Source of the DNA: Nocardiopsis metallicus
GTDB lineage: Bacteria; Actinomycetota; Actinomycetes; Streptosporangiales; Streptosporangiaceae
Assembly: GCF_014201115.1 (NCBI RefSeq)
Contig: NZ_JACHDO010000001.1
Coordinates: 6,138,001-6,202,000, forward strand
Direction: 5' to 3'
Length of the DNA stretch: 64,000 nucleotides
Shown in pieces: positions 35,311 through 44,382 of the stretch. Below the pieces are notes generated by a model. That model worked only from the letters and a program-made list of their open reading frames with translations. It had not been told where the DNA came from and searched no databases. A program made the translations under genes and the position numbers. Numbering within the stretch: the first letter of the stretch is position 1; every line of letters begins with the position of its first letter.

Positions 35311-35988
35311 TCAGTGAACCTGTGCGGCCCACGCCTTCCGCACGAGGTCGGCGGCCCGGGGGCGCAGGGCGATCTCCTCGGGGGTGAGGTTGGGGTCGTC
35401 CGAGCGCAGGGTGACCACCTCGTCGATGAGGCGGGTCGGGTCGCCCTTGACGTGGCCCACGTAGGGGGCCAGACAGGCCTCGGCCAGTCCGGCCAGGGGT
35501 GGGTCCGTGCTGTCCCCGGTCAGGGCCAGCAGCAGCGCTGTCAGGGCCAGGTCCAGGTCCGGGGCGCCGTCGCGTGCGTTGGTCCAGTCGATCACCACCG
35601 GGCCCCTCGGGGCGAGAACCACGTTGCCGGGGTGCAGGTCCATGTGCAGGAGCCGGTCCTGACCCGAGCCCTTCCTGCCGGGGAGTGCGTGCAGGCGTTC
35701 GTGGAGCTCCGCGAGGATCCGGCTGGACTCCTCGGGGCTGATCAGCCCGTCCAGGGAGGCGTCGAGCATCGTGGGCCCGTACAGGCGCTCCATCTCCAGT
35801 TCGCGGCCCTGCGCCCGGTGCACCTCGGGGACGGGGTAGCCGTGCCGGGCCGCGTGGGCCATGGCGGCGGCCTCGGAGGCGGTGTCGCAGAAATTCCGGT
35901 AGCGGCGCAGCACCCGGTGGTCGTCCAGGGCGAACACCTCGGCGTCGCGTCCGGAGGCCAGCGGGACGGGCGGGACGGGCGTGGCCAT
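35311..35988 (-). CDS. Aminoglycoside-phosphotransferase-like kinase
   Basis: A 225-residue kinase-fold protein. The catalytic loop HMDLHPGNVVL (H-x-D-x4-N) near residue 118 and metal-binding VIDWTNA near 137 define the APH/choline kinase family. The N-lobe is short but keeps DAEVFALDDHRVLRRY and the Glu of MERLYGP. Substrate may be a small metabolite; true antibiotic resistance cannot be assumed. ATG at 35988. Confidence 0.88.
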   Translation of the reverse strand: MATPVPPVPLASGRDAEVFALDDHRVLRRYRNFCDTASEAAAMAHAARHGYPVPEVHRAQGRELEMERLYGPTMLDASLDGLISPEESSRILAELHERLHALPGRKGSGQDRLLHMDLHPGNVVLAPRGPVVIDWTNARDGAPDLDLALTALLLALTGDSTDPPLAGLAEACLAPYVGHVKGDPTRLIDEVVTLRSDDPNLTPEEIALRPRAADLVRKAWAAQVH

Positions 35989-36031
35989 AGCGGCTCCTGA
36001 CGCTTGTTGCGGGGGTGTGCCGCGCGCGGGA

Positions 36032-36439
36032 TCAGGCCGGGGGCGGGAACTCCGTGCGGAGTTTGTCGAGCTGGCGGCGGTCCCGTTTGGTGGGGCGGCC
36101 CGCGCCGCGGTCCCGGCGGATCACCGGTCCGGTGGCCTGCGGCGGCTGTGCCGGGGTGCGGTCCGTGTAGCAGCGGGCGGCGATCGGTGCGCCGACCCTT
36201 TTCACGATGATGTGGGTCACATCGATGATACGAGTGGTGCCGTGCAGGCGGACCCTGACCTGGTCGCCGACCCTGACCGCCATGGCCGGTTTGGCCGGGC
36301 GGTCGTTGACCCGCACGTGCCCGCCGCGGCAGGCCTGGGCGGCGTCGGAGCGGGTCTTGGTGAGGCGTACCGCCCACAGCCAACGGTCGACCCGCGTGGA
36401 GTCCGGGCCGGAGGGGAGGGGGGCGGACGAGTCGCTCAC
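36032..36439 (-). CDS. hslR: S4-domain RNA-binding protein (Hsp15-like)
   Basis: A 135-residue protein starting with GTG at 36439. The S4 domain (about 16-65) reads RVDRWLWAVRLTKTRSDAAQ, HVRVNDRPAKPAMAV, GDQVRV, followed by the Arg/Lys-rich tail usual in Hsp15/HslR proteins, which bind 50S subunits carrying stalled nascent chains in E. coli. The same role here is inferred. Confidence 0.88.
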   Translation of the reverse strand: MSDSSAPLPSGPDSTRVDRWLWAVRLTKTRSDAAQACRGGHVRVNDRPAKPAMAVRVGDQVRVRLHGTTRIIDVTHIIVKRVGAPIAARCYTDRTPAQPPQATGPVIRRDRGAGRPTKRDRRQLDKLRTEFPPPA

Positions 36440-36518
36440 GCAGGGGTCCTCTCGTGGTTTCGGGTGCGTTGTGAGCCACTCTATTTCGGCGGGGGTACGA
36501 AGTACTCCAAAGTCGCGC

Positions 36519-36524
36519 TAGAGT
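36519..36524 (+). promoter_or_regulatory. TAGAGT -10-like box of tRNA-Asp
   Basis: TAGAGTTG lies 15 bases before the tRNA start, repeating the box seen upstream of both tRNA-Lys copies. Confidence 0.55.
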
Positions 36525-36538
36525 TGTGAACGCAACGA

Positions 36539-36613
36539 GGTCCTGTGGAGCAGTTAGGAGTGCTCGCCACCCTGTCAAGGTGGAGGCCGCGGGTTCAAAT
36601 CCCGTCAGGACCG
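36539..36613 (+). tRNA. tRNA-Asp (anticodon GTC), second copy
   Basis: Same 75-base sequence as the copy at 30949-31023, with complete acceptor, anticodon and T-arms. Flanks differ, so it is a separate locus with its own promoter and terminator. Confidence 0.95.
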
Positions 36614-36619
36614 CATCAT

Positions 36620-36652
36620 CGAAGGCCCGGTGTCCCAGACACCGGGCCTTCG
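36620..36652 (+). terminator. Terminator of tRNA-Asp
   Basis: A perfect 14-bp stem (36620-36633 with 36639-36652) with loop CCCAG starts seven bases after the tRNA. Confidence 0.8.
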
Positions 36653-36681
36653 GCGTTGTCGGGGAAACGAGAGGGACGGTT

Positions 36682-37413
36682 GTGAGCTACCGCTACGCCA
36701 CCGAGCGCACGGACCACTCGGCGTTGGCCAGCGGACAGGTGTTGCGGTCCGCGCCCGGATACCCGGGGTTCCCCGTGAGACTGGCCAGCGAGCTCCTCCA
36801 GCGGGCGATGGTGCACGCGGAGGGCGGGCAGGTGCGCCTGTGGGACCCCTGCTGCGGCAGCGGGTACCTGGCGGCCGTCCTGGGCCTGCTCCACCGCGAC
36901 CGGCTCACTCACGTGCGCGCCACGGACGTGGACGCGGACGCCGTGGGCATCGCCGCGCGCAACCTGGAGCTGCTGACGGCCGAAGGGCTGGCCGAGCGGG
37001 AGCGGGAGCTGCGCCGCTCGGCGCTGGACTTCGGCAGGGTGGCGTTCGTGGAACGGGCCGAGTCCGCCCGCGACCTGGCCGCGGGGCTGGCGGCCACGGG
37101 CGGCGACCTCCCGCACGAGTCCGCCGTGGCCGACGTCTTCGGACTGACCGAACCGGTCGACGCCGACCTCGTGATCACCGACGTCCCCTACGGCGAGATG
37201 ACCCACTGGGAGGGCGGGGTCCCGGAGGGCGACCCGATCCGGGGGCTGCTCGCCGCCATGGGCCGCGTCCTGCCCTCGCACGCGGTGGTCGTCGTGACGG
37301 CGCGGACCCGCCGGATCCCGTTGCCGGAGGGGGTCCGGGCGCTGGAGCGGGTGAAGGTCGGCAACCGTTCGGCCGCCCTCGTCCGCGCCCGGGAGCTCGC
37401 CGCGGCGCTGTGA
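36682..37413 (+). CDS. AviRa-like 23S rRNA methyltransferase family protein
   Basis: A 243-residue methyltransferase. YRYATERTDHSALASGQVLR at the N-terminus and GYPGFPVRLASELLQRA match the start of AviRa-type enzymes; SAM motif I is DPCCGSGYLAAVLG near residue 58, an acidic binding Asp is in RATDVDADAV, and catalytic-region ITDVPYGEMTHW lies near 170. AviRa of the avilamycin producer methylates a 23S rRNA guanosine and gives resistance to orthosomycins; here it may be resistance or housekeeping. GTG at 36682 has GAGAGGGA upstream. Confidence 0.85.
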   Translation: MSYRYATERTDHSALASGQVLRSAPGYPGFPVRLASELLQRAMVHAEGGQVRLWDPCCGSGYLAAVLGLLHRDRLTHVRATDVDADAVGIAARNLELLTAEGLAERERELRRSALDFGRVAFVERAESARDLAAGLAATGGDLPHESAVADVFGLTEPVDADLVITDVPYGEMTHWEGGVPEGDPIRGLLAAMGRVLPSHAVVVVTARTRRIPLPEGVRALERVKVGNRSAALVRARELAAAL

Positions 37414-37430
37414 CCGCCTCCCCGCCTCCC

Positions 37431-37464
37431 CGCCTGCCCGTCCCCGCCTGCCCGTCCCCGCCTG
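37431..37464 (+). repeat. Short tandem repeat, 14-bp unit
   Basis: CGCCTGCCCGTCCC is repeated at 37431 and 37445, with a partial third copy at 37459, just after the methyltransferase stop. Related CGCCTCCC units precede it. Confidence 0.7.
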
Positions 37465-37533
37465 CCTGAATCCTGAGGCCGCGCTCCGTCCACAGGGTGT
37501 GGACAACTTTTCCGGCACTTCCCTCTCTCACCG

Positions 37534-38727
37534 CTAGCTGACGTCGCGGAAGGCGCGGGCGGTGTACAGGGCCACGATCAGCGCGACCACGGCCAGGAGC
37601 ACGAAGCCCAGGGCGTAGGCGCCCGTGGCCTGGTAGACCACGCCCATCAGCAGCGGCGGGAAGTAGCCGCCCAGACCCCCCGCGGCGCCCACCAGGCCGG
37701 TGACCGTACCCACGCGGGACGGGTCCACGAGCTTGGCGACCAGGGCGAACACCGCTCCGGTGCCCAGGCCCAGGGAGAGCGCGATCAGCACGAAGGACAG
37801 TCCCGCCGGGAACTCCGCGGGCGGGTGCAGCGCCAGGACGAAGGCGAAGGCGCACGTGCCGAAGAACGAGATCAGGCAGACCTTCACCGGCCCGATCCGG
37901 TCCGACAGGATGCCGCCGATCGGCCGGGCGACCACCGCCGCGACCGCGAACCCGGCGGTGCGCATGCCGGCGTCGGTCTGCGCGAAGGCGTAGGCGGTGG
38001 TCAACAGGGTCGGCAGGTAGGTGGAGAAGGCCACGAAACCACCGAAGACCAGCGCGTACAGCGCGGACGCCTGCCAGGTCGCCCTGAGCTTGAGCGCCTC
38101 GCGCATGCGCGGCAGGGCCGCTTCGGTCTGCGGCTTCCAGGTGGGCGAGTCGCGGGCGAAGAACCACATGAGGGCGCCCATGGCGGCCAGCGCCACGCAC
38201 ATCAGCAGGTGGGTGGCGAACACGCCCATGGCCTCGACCAGGCGCGGGGTCAGGAAGGCCGAGAGCGCGGTGCCGCCCATGCCCGCACCGAAGACGCCCG
38301 TGGCGAACCCGCGCCGGTCGGCCTGGTACCAGGCGTTGACGAAGGGGATGCCGATCGCGAACGAGGTGCCCGCGATCCCGAGGAAGAAGCCCCAGAGCAG
38401 CAGCATTTCGTACGAGGACGCGAAGACCCCGACCAGGAGGGTCGGGACGATGCTGAGGAAGCAGATGACCGTGAACATCACCCGGCCGCCGTAGCGGTCG
38501 GTGAGGGCGCCCACCGGGATCCGGCCGAGGGAACCCACCAGCACGGGGAACGCCACCAGGATCGATGTCTGGGTCGGGGTCAGGCCCAGGTCCTCGCTGT
38601 AGCTCCGCGACAACGGGCCGATCAGGTTCCAGGCCCAGAAGGTCAGCGCGAACGCCGCCGTCGCGAGGGCGAGGTTGCCGCCCGCGGTCCCCGAGCGGGC
38701 GGTCTGCTCGCCAACTTCCGCACGCAT
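37534..38727 (-). CDS. narK: Nitrate/nitrite transporter, NarK type
   Basis: A 397-residue major facilitator of the nitrate/nitrite porter family with about 12 helices. The two glycine-rich nitrate signatures are visible as GVFGAGMGGTALS (helix 5) and GLVGAAGGLGGYFPP (helix 11), with the MFS loop motif GALTDRYGGR. It moves nitrate in or nitrite out of the cytoplasm, supplying the NarGHI enzyme encoded divergently 162 bases away. ATG at 38727. Confidence 0.94.
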   Translation of the reverse strand: MRAEVGEQTARSGTAGGNLALATAAFALTFWAWNLIGPLSRSYSEDLGLTPTQTSILVAFPVLVGSLGRIPVGALTDRYGGRVMFTVICFLSIVPTLLVGVFASSYEMLLLWGFFLGIAGTSFAIGIPFVNAWYQADRRGFATGVFGAGMGGTALSAFLTPRLVEAMGVFATHLLMCVALAAMGALMWFFARDSPTWKPQTEAALPRMREALKLRATWQASALYALVFGGFVAFSTYLPTLLTTAYAFAQTDAGMRTAGFAVAAVVARPIGGILSDRIGPVKVCLISFFGTCAFAFVLALHPPAEFPAGLSFVLIALSLGLGTGAVFALVAKLVDPSRVGTVTGLVGAAGGLGGYFPPLLMGVVYQATGAYALGFVLLAVVALIVALYTARAFRDVS

Positions 38728-38889
38728 TTCGGCTCCTTCTCTGTCGGTCTGCCGCGATTGTCACCTGATGCGGTGTGGGAAACGTGACATCCGTGCCGGA
38801 GCAGGCATATTTATTAACGGAATGTGGCCGGGTCCGGACGTGCTTTCCGGCGTCGCGGGCAAGGGGCGGGCAAACGGAGTGTTTTCCTG
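38728..38889. promoter_or_regulatory. narK-narG divergent promoter region
   Basis: This 162-bp gap must drive both nitrate units. An AT-rich CATATTTATTAACGG segment near 38805 is the best -10 region for narG. A TGTGGGAAACGTGACA stretch near 38778 loosely resembles a Crp/Fnr-type half-site pair but is not symmetrical enough to claim. Confidence 0.5.
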
Positions 38890-41800
38890 ATGGCGGCACG
38901 GAGTAAAAATGAGGGAGCGGGCGAAAGCCTCCTCCGTTTGGGGAATTACCTGACCCGTTCGGTGCCCCTCGACGGGGAGCGTGCACAGGTCAGACATGGT
39001 GGACGCGAAGGGGACGTGTTCTACCGGGACCGCTGGAGCCATGACCGGGTGGTCCGTTCCACGCACGGCGTGAACTGCACCGGATCCTGTTCCTGGGATG
39101 TTTATGTCAAAGACGGAATCATTACCTGGGAAACTCAGGCCACCGATTATCCTTCGGTGGGTCCGGACCGTCCCGAGTACGAACCGCGCGGTTGCCCGCG
39201 CGGCGCCGCCTTCTCCTGGTACACCTATTCGCCGACCCGTGTCCGCTATCCGTACGCGCGCGGTGTCCTGGTCCAGATGTACCGGGAGGCGCGCGAACGG
39301 TTGGGCGATCCGGTCCTGGCGTGGGAGGAGATCACCACCGACCCCGCCAAGCGCCGCCGCTACCAGCGGGCGCGGGGCAAGGGCGGGCTGGTCCGCACCA
39401 CCTGGGAGGAGGCCCTGGAGATCGCGGCCGCCGCGCACGTGCTGACGATCAGGAAGTACGGGCCCGACCGGATCGCCGGGTTCTCGCCGATCCCCGCGAT
39501 GTCGATGGTCTCCCACGGCGTGGGCGCCCGGTTCGTGAACCTGCTCGGCGGCTCGATGCTGTCGTTCTACGACTGGTACGCGGACCTGCCGGTGGCCTCC
39601 CCGCAGGTGTTCGGCGACCAGACCGACGTCCCCGAGTCCGGTGACTGGTGGGACGCCGCCTACCTGGTGCTGTGGGGCTCCAACGTCCCGGTGACCCGTA
39701 CCCCGGACGCCCACTGGATGGCGGAGGCCCGGTACCGGGGGCAGAAGGTCGTGGTCGTCGCCCCGGACTACAACGACGCCGCCAAGTTCGCCGACGAGTG
39801 GCTGGCCCCGCACCCGGGCACGGACGGGGCCCTGGCGATGGCCATGGGACACGTGATCCTCAGGGAACGCTTCGTCGACAGCCTCACCCCCCGCTTCGCC
39901 GAGTACGTGCGGTCCTACACCGACCTCCCCTTCCTGGTGGCCCTGGAGAAGCGGGGCGGCCGCCTGGTGCCCGGCAAGTTCCTCATGGCCTCGGACCTGC
40001 CGGACAACACCGACGACGCGAACCCCGACTGGAAACCCGTGTTCTGGCCGGAGGGGGAGGACGCCCCCCTCGCCCCGAACGGCACCATCGGCCACCGCTG
40101 GGGGGAGGAGGGCGAGGGCCGGTGGAACCTCGACCTGGAGGGCCGCGTCCCCGAACTCACCTTCTACGCCGAGGGCGCGGAGGCCGCGGAGGTCGCGCTG
40201 CCCCGCTTCGACACCCCCAGCGGCGCGGCCGAGGTCGACACCCGCGGGGTCCCGGTCCGCAGGGTCGGCGGGCGCCTGGTCACCACCGTGTTCGACCTCG
40301 TCCTGGCCCAGTACGGGGTGTCCCGCCCCGGCCTGCCCGGGGTGTGGCCCGCCGGATACGACGACCCGGACGCCGCCTACACCCCGGCCTGGCAGGAGAC
40401 CCTGACCTCCGTCCCGGCCGACCGCGCGGTGCGCGTCGCCCGGGAGTTCGCCGACACCGCCGAGGCCAGCGGGGGCCGGGCGATGATCGTCCTGGGCGCG
40501 GGGACCAACCAGTGGTTCCACGGCGAGAACGCCTACCGCTCCTTCCTGGCCCTGCTGCTGCTCACCGGCTGCCAGGGCGTCAACGGCGGCGGCTGGGCGC
40601 ACTACGTGGGCCAGGAGAAGTGCCGCACGGCCACCGGCTGGGCCGCCTACGCCTCGGGGATGGACTGGGCGCGCCCGCCGCGCTTCATGGCCGGGACCGC
40701 CTACTGGTACACGCACACCGACCAGTGGCGCTACGACACCTACCGGGCCGACGCCCTGATGTCACCGCTCGGCCCGGGGAGGGTGAGGGGCCGGCACACC
40801 GCCGACCTGGTGGCGGCCTCGGCCCGGATGGGCTGGATGCCGTCCTTCCCGACCTTCAACCGCAACCCGGTCCAGCTCGGCAGGGAGGCCGCCGAACTCG
40901 GCCGGGACCCCGCCGAGTACGTCGCCGACCAGCTGTACGAGGGCACGCTCCGCTTCGCCGCCGAGGACCCGGACGACCCGGCCAACTGGCCCCGGACCCT
41001 CACCCTGTGGCGCTCCAACCTGTTCGGCTCCTCCGCCAAGGGCAACGAGTACTTCCTCAAGCACCTGCTGGGCACCCACTCCAACCTCCAGTCGGAGCCC
41101 GCGGGCCCGGAGGACCGGCCCGAGGACGTGACCTGGCGGGAGGAGGTCCCGGAGGGCAAGCTCGACCTGCTGCTCACCATGGACTTCCGGATGACCAGCT
41201 CCACCCTGCTGTCCGACCTCGTACTGCCCGCCGCCACCTGGTACGAGAAGCACGACCTGTCCACCACGGACATGCACCCGTTCGTGCACGCCTTCAACCC
41301 GGCCATCGACCCGCCGTGGGAGACCCGCACCGACTTCGACGCCTTCCACGCCCTGGCGAAGGTGTTCAGCGAACTGGCCGCCGACCACCTCGGCGAGGTC
41401 ACCGACCTGGTCGCGGTACCGCACCAGCACGACACGGCCGGGGAGCTCGCCCAGCCGCACGGGGTGCCGCCGGACTGGAAGGCGGAGGGCGAGCGCCCGG
41501 TCCCGGGCAGGACCATGCCGGGCATCGTCGCTGTGCGCCGCAACTACTCGGCGGTGGCCCAGAAACTCGCGGCGCTCGGCCCGCTCGCCGAGGACAGGGG
41601 GCTCCCGGTCAAGGGCGTGTCCTTCACCCCTGACGAGGAGATCGCGTGGTTGCGCCAGCGCAACGGCACCGTGCGCGGCGGGGTCGCGGACGGCCGCCCG
41701 TCCCTGGACACCGACGTCAAGGCCTGCGAGATGATCCTCGCGCTGTCGGGCACCAGCAACGGACGCCTGGCCGCGCAGGGTTTCGAGCGCCTGGCCGCGC

Positions 41801-42573
41801 GCACCGGCACCGACATGGACGAGCTCATCAACCACTCGGCCGATCGCCGGGTGGTCTTCGACGACGCCAAGCGCGGGCCGACCCCGGTGGGCACCAGCCC
41901 GGAGTGGTCCGGCAAGGAGGCCGCAGACCGCCGCTACTCGCCCTTCACCATCAACACCGAGCACGACAAGCCCTGGCACACGCTCACCGGCCGCCAGCAC
42001 TTCTACGTGGACCACGACTGGATGCACGAGTTCGGTGAGGCCCTGCCGGTGTACCGGCCTCCGCTGGACATGAGCCGCCTGTTCGGTGAACCGCGGATCG
42101 GCCCGACCGGGCAGCGCGAGGTGGTCGTGCGCTACCTGACCCCGCACTCCAAGTGGTCCATCCACTCCGAGTACCAGGACAACCTGCTCATGCAGAGCCT
42201 GTCCCGGGGCGGCCCCACGATCTGGATGAGCGTGGCCGACGCCGAGGCGATCGGGGCCGCCGACAACGACTGGGTGGAGGCGGTCAACCGCAACGGCGTC
42301 GTGGCGGCCCGCCTGGTGGTCTCGCACCGGATGCCGACCGGGACGGTGTACATGCACCACGCCCAGGAGCGCACCGTCGACGTGCCCAGGACCGAGACCA
42401 CCGGCCGCCGGGGCGGTATCCACAACTCCCTCACCCGCCTGATGGTCAAGCCGACGCACCTCATCGGCGGCTACGCGCAGTTCACGTACGCCTTCAACTA
42501 CCTCGGCCCGACCGGCAACCAGCGCGACGAGGTCACGGTCGTGCGCAAGCGGACGACGGAGGTCCGGTACTGA
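38890..42573 (+). CDS. narG: Respiratory nitrate reductase, alpha subunit
   Basis: A 1227-residue molybdopterin enzyme of normal NarG length. The N-terminal FS0 [4Fe-4S] site has a His and three Cys (STHGVNCTGSCSW, then PRGCPRG). The bis-MGD domain contains the segment YDWYADLPVASPQVFGDQTD with the expected Asp ligand, and the C-terminus binds the second guanylate (RGGIHNSLTRLMVKPTH). It reduces nitrate to nitrite on the cytoplasmic side with electrons from NarH. No Tat signal is seen, as expected. ATG at 38890 with GGAG 12 bases before; ends ATG-overlapping with narH. Confidence 0.97.
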   Translation: MAARSKNEGAGESLLRLGNYLTRSVPLDGERAQVRHGGREGDVFYRDRWSHDRVVRSTHGVNCTGSCSWDVYVKDGIITWETQATDYPSVGPDRPEYEPRGCPRGAAFSWYTYSPTRVRYPYARGVLVQMYREARERLGDPVLAWEEITTDPAKRRRYQRARGKGGLVRTTWEEALEIAAAAHVLTIRKYGPDRIAGFSPIPAMSMVSHGVGARFVNLLGGSMLSFYDWYADLPVASPQVFGDQTDVPESGDWWDAAYLVLWGSNVPVTRTPDAHWMAEARYRGQKVVVVAPDYNDAAKFADEWLAPHPGTDGALAMAMGHVILRERFVDSLTPRFAEYVRSYTDLPFLVALEKRGGRLVPGKFLMASDLPDNTDDANPDWKPVFWPEGEDAPLAPNGTIGHRWGEEGEGRWNLDLEGRVPELTFYAEGAEAAEVALPRFDTPSGAAEVDTRGVPVRRVGGRLVTTVFDLVLAQYGVSRPGLPGVWPAGYDDPDAAYTPAWQETLTSVPADRAVRVAREFADTAEASGGRAMIVLGAGTNQWFHGENAYRSFLALLLLTGCQGVNGGGWAHYVGQEKCRTATGWAAYASGMDWARPPRFMAGTAYWYTHTDQWRYDTYRADALMSPLGPGRVRGRHTADLVAASARMGWMPSFPTFNRNPVQLGREAAELGRDPAEYVADQLYEGTLRFAAEDPDDPANWPRTLTLWRSNLFGSSAKGNEYFLKHLLGTHSNLQSEPAGPEDRPEDVTWREEVPEGKLDLLLTMDFRMTSSTLLSDLVLPAATWYEKHDLSTTDMHPFVHAFNPAIDPPWETRTDFDAFHALAKVFSELAADHLGEVTDLVAVPHQHDTAGELAQPHGVPPDWKAEGERPVPGRTMPGIVAVRRNYSAVAQKLAALGPLAEDRGLPVKGVSFTPDEEIAWLRQRNGTVRGGVADGRPSLDTDVKACEMILALSGTSNGRLAAQGFERLAARTGTDMDELINHSADRRVVFDDAKRGPTPVGTSPEWSGKEAADRRYSPFTINTEHDKPWHTLTGRQHFYVDHDWMHEFGEALPVYRPPLDMSRLFGEPRIGPTGQREVVVRYLTPHSKWSIHSEYQDNLLMQSLSRGGPTIWMSVADAEAIGAADNDWVEAVNRNGVVAARLVVSHRMPTGTVYMHHAQERTVDVPRTETTGRRGGIHNSLTRLMVKPTHLIGGYAQFTYAFNYLGPTGNQRDEVTVVRKRTTEVRY

Positions 42574-44372
42574 TGACGGAGCCGAACCAGACCGGGAAGG
42601 GGACGCGCCCAAAGGAGGGCACGGGCTCGGGGGGCCGGCCGATCGGCCGGGTCATGGCGCAGGTCGCCATGGTGATGAACCTCGACAAGTGCATCGGCTG
42701 CCACACCTGCTCGGTCACCTGCAAGCAGGCGTGGACCAACCGCGGCGGGGTCGAGTACGCGTGGTTCAACAACGTCGAGACCCGGCCCGGCCAGGGGTAC
42801 CCGCGCACCTACCAGGACCAGGAGAAGTGGAGGGGCGGCTGGGTCCGCCGACCGAACGGGAAGCTGGTGCCGCGCGCGGGCGGCCGGATCAGACGGCTGG
42901 CGACGATCTTCGCCAACCCGGTGATGCCCTCCATCCAGGACTACTACGAGCCCTGGACCTACGACTACGACACCCTGACCAACGCGCCCCTGGGCGACGA
43001 CTTCCCCGTGGCCACACCGCGTTCGGCGCTCACGGGCAAGCCGATGCGGGTGGAGTGGAGCGCCAACTGGGACGACGACCTGGGCGGCGGCCCCGAGCTC
43101 ACCGCGCGGGACCCGATCGTGCGCAGGCTCGGCGACAAGGTGAAGCTCTCCTACGAGGACACCTTCATGTTCTACCTGCCGCGCATCTGCGAGCACTGCC
43201 TCAACCCGGCCTGTGCGGCCGCCTGCCCGAGCGGGGCGATCTACAAGCGGGTCGAGGACGGCATCGTGCTGGTGGACCAGGACCGCTGCCGGGGCTGGCG
43301 CATGTGCGTCACGGGCTGCCCGTACAAGAAGGTCTACTTCAACCACAAGACGGGCAAGGCGGAGAAGTGCACCTTCTGCTACCCGCGTGTGGAGGTGGGC
43401 ATGCCCACCATCTGTTCCGAGACCTGCGTGGGGCGCCTGCGCTACCTGGGGGTCGTCCTCTACGACGCCGACCGGGTCGGTGAGGCGGCGTCGGTCGAGG
43501 ACGAGCAGGACCTCTACGAGGCCCAGCTGGAGGTCTTCCTCGACCCCTCGGACCCGTCCGTGCGGGCCGCCGCCCGCCGCGACGGCATCCCTGACCGCTG
43601 GGTGGACTCGGCCGAGCACTCACCCGTCTACGCCCTGGCCAAGCGCTTCCGGGTGGCCCTGCCGCTGCACCCGGAGTACCGCACGATGCCGATGGTCTGG
43701 TACGTCCCGCCGCTGTCGCCGGTGGTGGACACGCTCACCCGGACCGGCCACGACGGTGAGGAGGCGGGCAACCTCTTCGGCGCCATCGACGCCCTGCGCA
43801 TCCCGATCGAGTACCTGGCCGAGCTGTTCACAGCCGGGGACACCGCACCGGTGGACCTGGTGCTGCGGCGGCTGGCCGCCATGCGTTCCTACATGCGCCG
43901 GGTCAACCTCGGTCAGGAGCGGGACGAGTCCATCGCCGAGGCGGTCGGAATGACCGGTATCGAGGTCGAGGACATGTACCGGTTACTGGCTCTGGCCAAG
44001 TACGACGAACGCTACGTCGTGCCCACCGCCTTCGGGGTGGACGAGGCCGACAAGGGGGTCATCGAGGAGGTCGGGTGCAGTCTCGACTTCGACGGCGGCC
44101 CCGGGATGGGCGGGATGGGCGACGTCCCCTTCGGTGAGGCGTCCGGGCGCCCGGACGCGGCCTCCGTGGAGACCTTCCACGCACTCCGCGACCGCCAGAG
44201 CAGTGACGGCGCGGCCAACGACGGCGCGGCCCACGGAAGGACAGCTGCCAGGGGCCGCGTCAACCTTCTGAACTGGGACGGCAACGGACGTCCCCGAGGG
44301 CTCTTCCCACCCCGACGGGGTGGCGGTACCGACAACGGCGGAGACCGGGGCGCCGACCCCGGGCCGCGCTAG
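42573..44372 (+). CDS. narH: Respiratory nitrate reductase, beta subunit (iron-sulfur)
   Basis: A 599-residue electron-transfer subunit. Four cluster-binding Cys groups occur: CIGCHTCSVTC near residue 36, CEHCLNPACAAACP near 206, CRGWRMCVTGC near 238 (Trp replacing one Cys, which makes the [3Fe-4S] site as in known NarH), and CTFCYP near 264. The start ATG overlaps the narG stop. It is longer than E. coli NarH (512 aa): the last 85 or so residues are Gly/Ala/Asp/Arg rich, probably disordered. Electrons pass from NarI haem b to NarG. Confidence 0.97.
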   Translation: MTEPNQTGKGTRPKEGTGSGGRPIGRVMAQVAMVMNLDKCIGCHTCSVTCKQAWTNRGGVEYAWFNNVETRPGQGYPRTYQDQEKWRGGWVRRPNGKLVPRAGGRIRRLATIFANPVMPSIQDYYEPWTYDYDTLTNAPLGDDFPVATPRSALTGKPMRVEWSANWDDDLGGGPELTARDPIVRRLGDKVKLSYEDTFMFYLPRICEHCLNPACAAACPSGAIYKRVEDGIVLVDQDRCRGWRMCVTGCPYKKVYFNHKTGKAEKCTFCYPRVEVGMPTICSETCVGRLRYLGVVLYDADRVGEAASVEDEQDLYEAQLEVFLDPSDPSVRAAARRDGIPDRWVDSAEHSPVYALAKRFRVALPLHPEYRTMPMVWYVPPLSPVVDTLTRTGHDGEEAGNLFGAIDALRIPIEYLAELFTAGDTAPVDLVLRRLAAMRSYMRRVNLGQERDESIAEAVGMTGIEVEDMYRLLALAKYDERYVVPTAFGVDEADKGVIEEVGCSLDFDGGPGMGGMGDVPFGEASGRPDAASVETFHALRDRQSSDGAANDGAAHGRTAARGRVNLLNWDGNGRPRGLFPPRRGGGTDNGGDRGADPGPR

Positions 44373-44382
44373 GGGGTCGAAC

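Noticed and set aside
37431..37464. Tandem 14-bp repeat as a possible CRISPR-like or regulatory array
   Set aside because: Units are adjacent with no spacers and only two and a half copies; it looks like slippage in GC-rich intergenic DNA.
38770..38800. Crp/Fnr site in the narK-narG gap
   Set aside because: The half-sites are not symmetrical enough to distinguish from chance.
38761..42612. Long minus-strand frames opposite narG
   Set aside because: Shadows created by strong third-position GC bias in narG; no start site or domain.
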